A stretch of 43,133 nt of DNA from JANMAT01 sp031359995. GTDB lineage: Bacteria > Actinomycetota > Acidimicrobiia > Acidimicrobiales > Ilumatobacteraceae. Below are positions 36,329-43,133 of the stretch, one piece after another. The notes below the pieces were generated by a model, which was not told the DNA's origin, did not search any database, and worked only from the letters and a program-made list of their open reading frames with translations. The stretch's first letter is position 1. Each line of letters begins with the position of its first letter. The position numbers and the translations under genes are program-made. The DNA lies in the NCBI GenBank assembly GCA_031359995.1, contig JANMAT010000088.1, positions 1 to 43,133 on the forward strand. The letters are read 5' to 3'.

Positions 36329-38845
36329 TCAACGGTGACGCCGACGGCCGCGATCGCCACCGCCGCTGCGACCACGGTCGGCGCCACGGTCGCTACGGGG
36401 CCGCTCGGCACCGCTGTCGTTGCCATCGGCGGTGCCGCCGGGGCCCAGATCGCCGAACGTCTCGCGAGCCTCGGCGTCGAAGGCCGCCTCGAACGACACC
36501 ACGTCGGCATCGTCGGTCGAACCGTTGCTCGGGGTGCTCGGACGCTCGCTGCGCTCCCCCCGCTCGGGCCGATCGGACCGGTCGGAGCGTTCGCTGCGTT
36601 CGCGCGGCGCCCGCTCCTCGCCGCCACCTTCGGTACCGGGCAGCTCTTCGCCGTCGGCGCCGACCGGGGTGAGGCTGACCTTGCCCTGCGGGTCGATGTC
36701 GTCCACCCGGACCTGCAGCTCGTCGCCCAGGTCGAGCACGTCCTCCACCCGGTTGATGCGCTTGCCGCGCCCGAGCTTGGAGATGTGAACCAGGCCGTCG
36801 CGGCCCGGCATGATGTTCACGAACGCACCGAACTTGGTGATGTTCACGACGCGACCCGCGTAGATCTCGCCGAGGCGAGCGGTGGGCGGGTTCACGATCA
36901 GCTCGATCTGACGGCGGGCCTCGGCGACCTTGGCGTTGTCGGTGGAGCCGATGGTGACCGTGCCCTGCACGCCGTCGTCGTCGACGGCGATGTCGGCGCC
37001 GGTCTCCTGCTGGATCGTGTTGATGACCTTGCCCTTCGGACCGATCACCTCGCCGATCTTGTCCATCGGGATGTTGAAGCTGATGATCTTCGGCGCCGTC
37101 TCGCCCACCTCGGGGCGGGGCTCGGCGATCGCTTCGTTCATCACGCCGAGGATCGTCATGCGGGCGTCGCGGGCCTGGGCCAGCGCGGCGGCGAGCACGT
37201 CGGCCGGGATGCCCTCGATCTTGGTGTCGAGCTGCAGTGCGGTCACGAACTCGCTCGTGCCGGCGACCTTGAAGTCCATGTCGCCGAACGCGTCCTCGGC
37301 GCCGAGGATGTCGGTGAGCGTCGTGTACTTGCCTTCGGCGTACACGAGGCCCATGGCGATACCGGCGACGGCGGCCTTGATCGGCACGCCGGCGTCCATG
37401 AGCGACAGCGACGACGAGCACACCGACGCCATCGAGGTGGAGCCGTTCGACGACAGCACCTCGGACACGAGGCGCAGCGTGTACGCGAACTCGTCCTGGC
37501 CCGGCACGACGGGCAGCAGCGCCCGCTCGGCGAGGGCGCCGTGGCCGATCTCACGGCGCTTGGGCGAACCCACGCGACCGGTCTCACCGTTGGCCCACGG
37601 CGCCATGTTGTAGTGGTGCATGAACCACTTCTTGGTGTCGGGACCGATGGTGTCGAGCAGCTGGTTCATGCGGGGCATGCCCAAGGTGGTCACGTTCATG
37701 ACCTGGGTCTCGCCCCGGCGGAACAGGCCCGAGCCGTGGGCGGTGGGCAGCACGGCCACTTCGGCGGTGACGGGGCGCAGGTCGGCGGCCTTGCGGCCGT
37801 CGATGCGGATGCCCTCCTCGACGATGCGCTTGCGCACGACCTTCTTGGTGACGGAGCGGACCGCCTCCTTCACCGCCTTGGTCTGACCCTCGAACGGCTT
37901 GCCCTCACCGGTGAGGGCGGCGAGGATCTCGGCCGTGGCGGCATCGGTCGCGGTCGAGCGGGCGGCCTTGTCGGCGATGGATTGGGCCGCGCCCAGCGTC
38001 TTGGCGCCGGCCTTCTCGACGGCGGCGAAGATCTCGTCGCTGTAGTCGAGGACCGGCGTGTAGTCGAGCGGGGCGCGGGTGCCGGCTTCGGCCACGAGCT
38101 GACGCTGCAGGGCGATGGATTCCTTGATCCACACCTTGCACGCTTCGAGCCCGCCGGCGATGACCTCTTCGGTCACCTTCGGCGCGCCGTTCTCGTAGTA
38201 GCTCCAGGCCTTCTCGGTGCCACCGGCCTCGACCATCATGATGGCGACGTCGCCGCTGTCGAGCTGGCGCCCGGCCACCACGAGTTCGAACGTGGACTCG
38301 TCACCCTGCTCGTAGCTCGGGTGCGGGATCCAGGTGCCGTCCTGGCTGAAGGCGAGGCGCACGGCGCCGATGGGGCCGTCGAAGGGGATGCCCGAGAGCA
38401 TGAGGGCGGCCGACGCGGCGTTGATGCAGAGCACGTCGTGCGGGTTCTCCTGGTCGGCACCGATGACGGTGAGCACGACCTGGGTCTCGTTGCGGAAGCC
38501 GTCGGGGAACGCCGGCCGCAGCGGGCGGTCGGTGAGGCGACAGGTGAGGATGGCGGCCTCGGTGGGCCGGCCCTCACGGCGGAAGAAGCTGCCGGGGATC
38601 TTGCCGGCCGCGTAGGACCGCTCCTCGACATCGATGGTCAGGGGGAAGAAGTCGATGCCGTCGCGGACGCCCTTGGAGGCGTTGGCGGTGGCGAGGACCG
38701 TGGTGCGGCCGATGGTGGCCACGACGGCCCCCTGGCTCTGCAGCGCCAACTTGCCCGTCTCGAAGGAGAGGGTGCGGTCGGTGCCCGAGACGGGCCCCGC
38801 GACCTTGGCGTACGTGATGGTGTGCTCGGCTGCCGTCGTAGGCAT
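36329..38845 (-). CDS. pnp: Polynucleotide phosphorylase
   Basis: 838 residues, longer than the usual 700-750. Two RNase PH-like domains (SFETGKLALQSQGAVVATIG; RGETQVMNVTTLGM, SNGSTSMASVCSSSLSLMDA) frame an alpha-helical domain. Then come KH (IPMDKIGEVIGPKGKVINTI) and S1 (GRVVNITKFGAFVNIMPGRD) RNA-binding domains. About 110 extra residues follow, rich in Arg, Ser, Glu and Asp (RERSERSDRSDRPERGERSE) and ending in RG-rich sequence (GRSGGGDRGRRRHR), predicted disordered. The enzyme degrades RNA from the 3' end with phosphate. The start has AAGGAG 7 nt upstream and lies just below a strong hairpin. Confidence 0.96.
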   Translation of the reverse strand: MPTTAAEHTITYAKVAGPVSGTDRTLSFETGKLALQSQGAVVATIGRTTVLATANASKGVRDGIDFFPLTIDVEERSYAAGKIPGSFFRREGRPTEAAILTCRLTDRPLRPAFPDGFRNETQVVLTVIGADQENPHDVLCINAASAALMLSGIPFDGPIGAVRLAFSQDGTWIPHPSYEQGDESTFELVVAGRQLDSGDVAIMMVEAGGTEKAWSYYENGAPKVTEEVIAGGLEACKVWIKESIALQRQLVAEAGTRAPLDYTPVLDYSDEIFAAVEKAGAKTLGAAQSIADKAARSTATDAATAEILAALTGEGKPFEGQTKAVKEAVRSVTKKVVRKRIVEEGIRIDGRKAADLRPVTAEVAVLPTAHGSGLFRRGETQVMNVTTLGMPRMNQLLDTIGPDTKKWFMHHYNMAPWANGETGRVGSPKRREIGHGALAERALLPVVPGQDEFAYTLRLVSEVLSSNGSTSMASVCSSSLSLMDAGVPIKAAVAGIAMGLVYAEGKYTTLTDILGAEDAFGDMDFKVAGTSEFVTALQLDTKIEGIPADVLAAALAQARDARMTILGVMNEAIAEPRPEVGETAPKIISFNIPMDKIGEVIGPKGKVINTIQQETGADIAVDDDGVQGTVTIGSTDNAKVAEARRQIELIVNPPTARLGEIYAGRVVNITKFGAFVNIMPGRDGLVHISKLGRGKRINRVEDVLDLGDELQVRVDDIDPQGKVSLTPVGADGEELPGTEGGGEERAPRERSERSDRSDRPERGERSERPSTPSNGSTDDADVVSFEAAFDAEARETFGDLGPGGTADGNDSGAERPRSDRGADRGRSGGGDRGRRRHR

Positions 38846-38860
38846 GAGCGCTCCTTTTCT

Positions 38861-38879
38861 GGCCGGGTCCGACCCGGCC
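38861..38879 (-). promoter_or_regulatory. Hairpin immediately before the pnp ribosome-binding site
   Basis: GGCCGGGTC and GACCCGGCC form a perfect 9-bp inverted repeat around one base, ending 4-5 nt before the AAGGAG of pnp. It may position or limit ribosome entry as part of the leader structure described next. Confidence 0.7.
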
Positions 38880-39019
38880 CTTCGGGAGCGGTGCGGTCGG
38901 TTCCCAGTCGGCGGGGTCCCAGTCGGTCCATCGCGAGTGATGGCACCGGGGCTTCGGCGACTGACAACCGACCGGACGCACCGCTCGGTTTGCTGTAGGT
39001 CAGCGGGACGGTCCCGCTG
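38861..39019 (-). ncRNA. Structured pnp leader RNA, probably of the Actino-pnp type
   Basis: Between rpsO and pnp the RNA can form a long-range helix: 38966-38986 pairs with 38886-38902 through GAGCGGTG/CACCGCTC and CGGTCGGTT/AACCGACCG, 17 base pairs interrupted only by a 4-nt bulge (CGTC on the minus strand). Inside lies CATC/GATG, and CAGTCG can pair with CGACTG, which occurs twice. Outside are a 7-bp hairpin at 39001-39019 and the 9-bp hairpin next to the start codon. The Actino-pnp RNA is a known conserved structure in 5' UTRs of actinobacterial exoribonuclease genes, so position supports this identity. I did not match its published consensus base by base. PNPase autoregulation is the expected role. 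Confidence 0.6.
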
Positions 39020-39090
39020 GCCAGGTTGTGTCTCGGTTGAGGTTGCCAGACCGTCAGCCGCCGTAGGCGGATGTCGGCCGGACGCGAAAC

Positions 39091-39111
39091 GGGCGGCCCG
39101 GCGGGCCGCCC
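39091..39111 (-). terminator. rpsO terminator/attenuator hairpin
   Basis: GGGCGGCCC (39091-39099) pairs perfectly with GGGCCGCCC (39103-39111) over a 3-nt loop, 12 nt after the rpsO stop and followed by GTTTCG on the minus strand. It would separate rpsO from pnp, at least in part. Confidence 0.8.
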
Positions 39112-39122
39112 ATCTCAGTACG

Positions 39123-39380
39123 TCACCGGCGAAGACCGAGCTTGGCGACGATGCCGCGGTAGCGCTCGACGTCCGTGGAACGGACGTAGTCGAGCATGCG
39201 GCGCCGCCGACCGACCAGCATCAGCAGGCCGCGCCGGCTGTGATGGTCCTTCTTGTGCGACTTCAGGTGCCCGGTGAGCTGGTTGATGCGTTCCGTGAGG
39301 ATCGCGATCTGCACCTCGGGAGAACCCGTGTCGCTGTCGTGCAGCCGGTTGGCCGAGATGGTTGCTTGCTTGTCAGGCAT
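39123..39380 (-). CDS. rpsO: 30S ribosomal protein S15
   Basis: 85 residues with the S15 core: GSPEVQIAILTERINQLTGH, then LKSHKKDHHSRRGLLMLVGR and RRMLDYVRSTDVERY. It binds the central domain of 16S rRNA early in small-subunit assembly. Length and sequence are complete. Ribosome binding may involve GAAAG 8 nt before the ATG. The adjacent pnp leader begins beyond a strong hairpin, so expression of the two genes is partly separated. Confidence 0.97.
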   Translation of the reverse strand: MPDKQATISANRLHDSDTGSPEVQIAILTERINQLTGHLKSHKKDHHSRRGLLMLVGRRRRMLDYVRSTDVERYRGIVAKLGLRR

Positions 39381-39592
39381 GAATCACTTTCTGGGATCTG
39401 CCGCCCCACGGGGGAGGACGCGACCGCCGAAGGGCGGGCGCATCGCGTTGCAGGGATGCCGCAACGGACCCCGGGAGGCTACCAGGGCCCCGGCGTGACC
39501 CCCAACCGCGGTCGGCGGACCGCCGGGTGCACCGCCGTCCAGGCTATGCCGGCGAATCGCCGAAGATTCGCCCGTCCTGACGAAACGTCATC
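39381..39592. other. rpsO leader and divergent promoter region
   Basis: No coding frame is seen. On the minus strand TAGCCT (39481-39476) could be the rpsO -10, giving a leader of about 90 nt. That leader contains two hairpins: CGTTGC/GCAACG (39446-39466) and CCGCC/GGCGG with a CUUC loop (39424-39437). S15 leaders are often autoregulatory, which would fit. Upstream, GGCGAATC/GATTCGCC (39551-39572) is an 8-bp inverted repeat between the two divergent promoters. Confidence 0.45.
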
Positions 39593-39626
39593 TTGACTAG
39601 AGGAATCTTCTAGAGCAATCCTCTGG
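39593..39626 (+). promoter_or_regulatory. ABC-importer promoter with composite TetR operator
   Basis: -35 TTGACT (39593-39598) and -10 CAATCC (39616-39621) are 17 bp apart and the GTG start follows 8 nt later (leaderless). Two overlapping 17-bp imperfect palindromes, CTAGAGGAATCTTCTAG (39597-39613) and CTAGAGCAATCCTCTGG (39610-39626), share four bases and cover the promoter. The same arrangement recurs at 41202-41231 before tetR. Confidence 0.85.
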
Positions 39627-39629
39627 GCC

Positions 39630-40409
39630 GTGGCGGCAGCGCTGGAGGTCACCGAGGTCGACAAGCGGTTCGCCGGCCGCGCCGGCACCGTCGACGCCCT
39701 CGCCCGGGTGAGCCTCACCGTGGCCGAGGGCGAGTTCGTCAGCCTGCTCGGCCCCAGCGGCTGCGGGAAGTCGACGCTGCTGCGTCTGGCCGCCGGCCTG
39801 CTGCCGGCCGACGCCGGCACCGTGCGGGTGTTCGGCCGCACCGCGGATGAGGCCCGGCGGGCCAAGCAGGTCGCCCTCGTGCCCCAGAGCCCGGCGCTGC
39901 TGCCCTGGCGCACCGTGAAGGCCAACGCCCGCCTGCTCACCCAGGTGAACAAGCGGGGCGACGGCGAACGGGCGCTGTCCGACGATCGCATCGACGCCCT
40001 GTTGGCCGAGGTCGGCCTGGCCGAGTTCGCCAAGGCCTACCCCCACGAGCTCTCGGGCGGCATGCAGCAGCGCGTGGCCCTGGTGCGGGCCTTCGCCATG
40101 GGCGCGCCCCTGCTGCTCATGGACGAGCCCTTCGCCGCCCTGGACGAGATCCTGCGGGCCGAGATGCGCTACCTGCTGCTGCGCCTGTGGCAGGAGCACC
40201 GCACCACCGTCGTGTTCGTCACCCACTCCATCGCCGAGGCCGTGCTCCTGTCCGACCGGGTGGTCGTGATGGCCCCCCGCCCCGGGCGCGTCGCCGCCGT
40301 CGACACCGTGGCCCTGGCCCGGCCCCGCACCCCCGACGTGGAGGACACCCACGCCTTCGCCGACCAGGTGAGCACGCTGCGCCACCAGCTCGCCGGAAGG
40401 CCGGCCTGA
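39630..40409 (+). CDS. ABC transporter ATP-binding protein, NitT/TauT (SsuB-like) family
   Basis: 259 residues from a GTG. Walker A LLGPSGCGKSTLLRL, Q-loop LVPQSPALLPWRTV, signature LSGGMQQRVALVRAF, Walker B LLLMDEPFAALDEILRAEM and H-loop FVTHSIAEAVLLSDR are all present. The DEILRAEM segment and the overall shape match ATPases of sulfonate, nitrate, taurine and pyrimidine-precursor importers. There is no Shine-Dalgarno, and the leaderless promoter explains this. It energises the permease encoded 1 nt downstream; the binding protein is three genes on. Confidence 0.93.
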   Translation: MAAALEVTEVDKRFAGRAGTVDALARVSLTVAEGEFVSLLGPSGCGKSTLLRLAAGLLPADAGTVRVFGRTADEARRAKQVALVPQSPALLPWRTVKANARLLTQVNKRGDGERALSDDRIDALLAEVGLAEFAKAYPHELSGGMQQRVALVRAFAMGAPLLLMDEPFAALDEILRAEMRYLLLRLWQEHRTTVVFVTHSIAEAVLLSDRVVVMAPRPGRVAAVDTVALARPRTPDVEDTHAFADQVSTLRHQLAGRPA

Positions 40410-40410
40410 G

Positions 40411-41205
40411 GTGCGCCGCCTCCGCGGCGCGGTGGCCCCGCTGGTGGGCGTGGTCGTCTTCTTCGGCCTGTGGGAGCTGCTGCTGCGCGCCTTCGGCGTG
40501 AAGGCGTTCGTGATGCCCACACCCACCCACGTCATCGGGAAGCTGGCCGATGACCCCGGCTTCTTCTGGCGCGAGGGCCTGGTGACCGTGCGGGAAGCCC
40601 TCACCGGGCTGGTACTCGCCTTCGTGGCCGCCCTGCTGGTGGCGGTGCCCATCGCCCGCAGCCGCTGGCTGGAGCGGGCCGTGCAACCCATCGCCCTGCT
40701 GATCACCGTGATCCCGCTGGTCTGCTACGCCCCCGCCTTCGTGATCTGGATGGGCCCCGGGTTCCGGCCCATCGCCGGCATCGCCGCCGTCGTGTCGTTC
40801 GTGCCGCTCATGTACAACCTCACGACCGGGCTCCGGGCTGCCGACCACGACATGGTCGACCTGTTGCGCTCGGCCGGCGCGTCGCGGCTCGAGGTGCTGC
40901 GCCACGTCGAGATCCCGAGCGCCCTGCCCGACCTGTTCGCCGGGCTGCGCATCGGCGTGGGGCTGTCGCTCATCGGCGCGGTCATCGGCGAGTGGTTCGC
41001 CCTGGTGTCGCACGGCCTCGGCCTGTGGATCCGCAAGGCCCAGGGCAGCTTGGCGGGCGCCAGCCTCGTGTGGGCCTGCGCCTTCGCTCTCGGGCTGATC
41101 GGGTCGGTGTCGTTGTTGGCGCTCGGCATCGCCGAACGGCTGCTGGTCCCGGGCGAGGGCCGCGGCCGACGAGCGGGGTCCCGCCCACCCGCGAGCTTGA
41201 CCTAG
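40411..41205 (+). CDS. ABC transporter permease, NitT/TauT (SsuC-like) family
   Basis: 264 residues from a GTG (GTGCGCCGC) directly after the ATPase stop. Six membrane segments, starting LVGVVVFFGLWELLLRAFG. The EAA loop that docks to the ATPase is LLRSAGASRLEVLRHVEIPS followed by ALPDLFAGLRIG. The stop codon lies inside the TetR operator upstream of tetR, so the operator sits exactly at the gene junction and read-through from the ATPase promoter is possible. Confidence 0.92.
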   Translation: MRRLRGAVAPLVGVVVFFGLWELLLRAFGVKAFVMPTPTHVIGKLADDPGFFWREGLVTVREALTGLVLAFVAALLVAVPIARSRWLERAVQPIALLITVIPLVCYAPAFVIWMGPGFRPIAGIAAVVSFVPLMYNLTTGLRAADHDMVDLLRSAGASRLEVLRHVEIPSALPDLFAGLRIGVGLSLIGAVIGEWFALVSHGLGLWIRKAQGSLAGASLVWACAFALGLIGSVSLLALGIAERLLVPGEGRGRRAGSRPPASLT

Positions 41206-41231
41206 AGGAATCCTCTAGAGCATTCTTCTAG
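41197..41231 (+). promoter_or_regulatory. tetR promoter with composite palindromic operator
   Basis: -35 TTGACC (41197-41202), -10 CATTCT (41221-41226), 18-bp spacer, with ATG 7 nt after the -10. CTAGAGGAATCCTCTAG (41202-41218) is a perfect 17-bp palindrome, and CTAGAGCATTCTTCTAG (41215-41231) is a near-perfect second one sharing its last four bases. Spacing and order match the copy at 39597-39626. Confidence 0.88.
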
Positions 41232-41233
41232 TA

Positions 41234-41851
41234 ATGGCGACCAGGTCGGAGAGCGCATCGAAGCGGCAGGCGCTGCTCGACGGCGCCCTGGCCTGCTTCC
41301 TGGAGCACGGCGTCGTCGAGACCACCATGGAGCTCGTACTGGCCCGCTCGGGCGCCAGCGTCGGCAGCCTCTACCACCACTTCGGCGGCAAGGAGCAGCT
41401 GGCCGACGCCCTCTACGTGGAGTGCCTCGGCGCCTACCACCGGGGCGCCTACGACCGCCTCGAAGCGGCCGCCACGCCCGAGGCCGGCGTGCGGGGCCTC
41501 GTCGAGCACCACCTCGACTGGATGGTCGGGCACACCGACCGGGCCAAGTTCCTGCTGGCCTACCGCGACCACGAGATCCGCGAGGCCAGTGACGAGCTGC
41601 GCTCGCTCAACCGCCACTTCTACGGCCGCCTCGAGCACTGGATCACCGAGCGGGCGGCCCCACCCATGCCACCGCTGCCCGCGGTGATCGCCCAGTGGAT
41701 CGGCCCGGCCCACAACTTCGCCCGCCACTGGCTCACCGATCAGGTCCGCACCACCCCCGAACACGCGCGGCCCTTCCTGTCGGACTCGGCCTGGCACGCC
41801 CTGCGGCCCATCTTCGACCCCGCACCACCACCGAAAGGCCCCAACCCATGA
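41234..41851 (+). CDS. TetR-family regulator of the ABC importer
   Basis: 205 residues. Helix-turn-helix at about 8-55: KRQALLDGALACFLEHGVVE, TTMELVLARSGASVGSLYHH, FGGKEQLADALYV. The C-terminal ligand domain contains LVEHHLDWMVGHTDRAKFLL and a Pro-rich end (PAPPPKGPNP). Encoded between permease and binding protein, with the same composite operator before itself and before the ATPase gene, it very likely represses both transcripts until its ligand (perhaps the transported compound) binds. Its stop overlaps the binding-protein start as ATGA. Confidence 0.93.
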   Translation: MATRSESASKRQALLDGALACFLEHGVVETTMELVLARSGASVGSLYHHFGGKEQLADALYVECLGAYHRGAYDRLEAAATPEAGVRGLVEHHLDWMVGHTDRAKFLLAYRDHEIREASDELRSLNRHFYGRLEHWITERAAPPMPPLPAVIAQWIGPAHNFARHWLTDQVRTTPEHARPFLSDSAWHALRPIFDPAPPPKGPNP

Positions 41852-43047
41852 CCCGTCCCATCCGCTCCCTCGCGCTGGCCGGCTGCGCCGTCGGCCTCCT
41901 GCTGTCAGCGTGTGGCTCCAGCTCGTCATCGGGCAACGGCGCCGCGACGACCGCCGCCGGCGCCAGCACCACGGCCGGCGCGGCCACCACCGCCGCGGCC
42001 ACCACCGCCGCGTCGGCCACCGCCACCACCGTGGCGTCGGGCGTGACCGAGGCCGGCATCTCGGCCGATCGCTGCGCCGAGAACAAGAAGGCGGGCAGGA
42101 TCACCTACCTGTCGGGCTTCGACCTCGCGGCGGCGGCGTCGATCGTCGAGATGGTGGTGGCCAAGGACAAGGGCTACTTCGACAAGATGTGCCTCGACGT
42201 CGACGTGAAGGGCAGCTTCTCCACGGCGAACTACCCGCTGGTGGCGGCCAACACCGCCCAGTTCGCGTCGGCCGGCTCGTACACCGAGATGCTCGGCAAC
42301 AACAAGGACGGCGCCGCCCTGGTGGCAGTGGCCATCGACGGCAAGGTGGGGGTCGACGCGCTGCTCGTGCGGGCCGAGGGCACGGTGAAGACACCGGCCG
42401 ACCTGAAGGGCAAGAAGATCGGCGTGAAAGGTGCGCTGCCGCCGGCCGAGATCGCATTGCTCAACAAGTACGGGCTGAAGCAGGGCAAGGACTACGAAGA
42501 GGTCTCGCTCGAGGGCTTCGACCCCAGGCAGCACTGGGCCCAGCCCATCGACGCACTGCCGGTGTTCAAGTCGAACGAGCCCGGCCAGCTCGACGCCGCC
42601 GGCATCAAGTACACGATGTTCGATCCGGCCAAGGAAGGCATCCCCGGCAACTTCGGCGTGATCTACACGAACAAGAAGTTCCTGAGCGAGCACACGACCG
42701 CGGCGCAGGACTTCGTGCGGGCCGCCATGCGGGGCATGGCCGACGCCATCGCCCAGCCCGACGCCGCCACGGCGCTGTGCTTCAAGGCCATCACCGCCGG
42801 CGGCAACCAGAACTTCCTGTCCGAGGCCGGCGAGAGGTACCGCTGGCAGGTGGAGGCCAAGATCGTCGCCGACAACACGCCCGCCGGTGAAGGCGTCGGC
42901 CTCGTGCACGCCGCCGATCTGCAGAAGCTGGTCGACGCGTACACCAGCGCGGGCGTGTTCACCACCAAGCCGACCATCGACGGCACCTACGACGAGGCGC
43001 TGGTCAAGGGCGTCTACAACGGCACCACGGTCGTCTGGCCCAAGTGA
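41848..43047 (+). CDS. Substrate-binding lipoprotein of the importer (NMT1/THI5/SsuA-like)
   Basis: 399 residues from ATG 41848. MTRPIRSLALAGCAVGLLLS leads to the lipobox LLSAC (Cys22), then an Ala/Thr linker to about residue 65. The binding fold starts RITYLSGFDLAAAASIVEMV. VAKDKGYFDKMCLDVDVKGS, VAANTAQFASAGSYTEML, ADLKGKKIGVKGALPPAEIA and FVRAAMRGMADAIAQPDAAT are characteristic of NMT1/THI5-like and SsuA proteins. Candidate ligands are thiamine-pyrimidine precursors or sulfonates; no TPP riboswitch or thiamine gene is near, so the ligand is open. The coding end is intact before the artefact-like contig end. Confidence 0.9.
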   Translation: MTRPIRSLALAGCAVGLLLSACGSSSSSGNGAATTAAGASTTAGAATTAAATTAASATATTVASGVTEAGISADRCAENKKAGRITYLSGFDLAAAASIVEMVVAKDKGYFDKMCLDVDVKGSFSTANYPLVAANTAQFASAGSYTEMLGNNKDGAALVAVAIDGKVGVDALLVRAEGTVKTPADLKGKKIGVKGALPPAEIALLNKYGLKQGKDYEEVSLEGFDPRQHWAQPIDALPVFKSNEPGQLDAAGIKYTMFDPAKEGIPGNFGVIYTNKKFLSEHTTAAQDFVRAAMRGMADAIAQPDAATALCFKAITAGGNQNFLSEAGERYRWQVEAKIVADNTPAGEGVGLVHAADLQKLVDAYTSAGVFTTKPTIDGTYDEALVKGVYNGTTVVWPK

Positions 43048-43056
43048 TCAGGTCGT

Positions 43057-43133
43057 GGGGGGGGGGGGCCCCCCCCGGGCCCCCCCCGCCCACCGGGGGC
43101 GGGCGGGGGGCCGCCCGGGGGGGCGGGAGGGGG
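43057..43133. other. G/C homopolymer tract at the contig end, probable artefact
   Basis: The last 77 bases contain only G and C apart from two A residues, with 12 G followed by 8 C and further C and G blocks. Nothing else in the window resembles it. Illumina poly-G calls joined with their reverse complement at a contig end produce this pattern. I would not interpret it biologically. Confidence 0.75.

Noticed and set aside
35225..38998. A 1257-codon open frame on the plus strand
   Set aside because: It is antisense to the M16 and pnp genes, rich in His/Arg/Val/Gly from complementary codons, and has no recognisable domain. It is a by-product of high GC.

Overview
The window looks like one complete draft contig from a high-GC actinobacterium. 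My best placement is class Acidimicrobiia (Ilumatobacter/Iamia-like). The support is the core gene order rpsO-pnp-M16 protease, dapA-rnj-ftsK and rimO-pgsA-cinA, an F420/luciferase-fold oxidoreductase, HadA/HadB-like dehydratases, secreted proteins with RLLDTR repeats, and several promoters whose -10 sits only 6-8 nt before the start codon (leaderless mRNAs). This placement is inference from gene content; no marker phylogeny was possible. The left edge cuts a relaxase gene. The right edge dissolves into G/C homopolymers that look like a sequencing or assembly artefact.

Layout. 1-4718: the integrase-proximal end of an integrative mobilizable or conjugative element lying against the 3' end of a tRNA-Arg(TCT) gene. 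It carries a tyrosine integrase, a kelch-type lipoprotein as cargo, a remnant of a second integrase 3' end, an AlpA-like excisionase, a small unknown gene and the start of a MobF/TrwC relaxase, all on the minus strand. 4841-13244: an L,D-transpeptidase with three RLLDTR repeats; then cinA, pgsA and rimO (minus); then a Thr/Ser-rich membrane protein followed by a NarL-type sensor kinase and response regulator (plus). 13290-24425 (minus): a long same-strand series reading TetR, ferritin-like diiron protein, wHTH protein, dapA, GGDEF-EAL protein, rnj, membrane protein, ftsK and a YidB-like protein. 24721-29829: acyl-CoA metabolism genes (two MaoC/FAS1-like dehydratases, an SDR lacking YxxxK, an acyl-CoA synthetase) with surE and a membrane protein.

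30132-35060: a DapA-family paralogue behind a hairpin-rich leader, then dapB, then a plus-strand trio with ATGA overlaps (luciferase-fold oxidoreductase, lytic transglycosylase lipoprotein, truncated luciferase-fold gene). Next comes a DUF559/VSR-like nuclease gene flanked by two near-identical 44-bp palindromes. 35060-39380 (minus): rpsO, a structured pnp leader, pnp and an M16 protease. 39593-43047 (plus): a NitT/TauT-type ABC importer with its TetR regulator. Two copies of one composite palindromic operator sit exactly over the promoters of the ATPase gene and the tetR gene.

Most noteworthy: (1) the palindrome-flanked nuclease cassette, which could be an undescribed mobile unit; (2) the paired overlapping 17-bp palindromes that define a local TetR regulon; (3) a pnp leader with a 17-bp long-range helix, probably the Actino-pnp RNA; (4) a second integrase 3' remnant inside the tRNA-Arg element.
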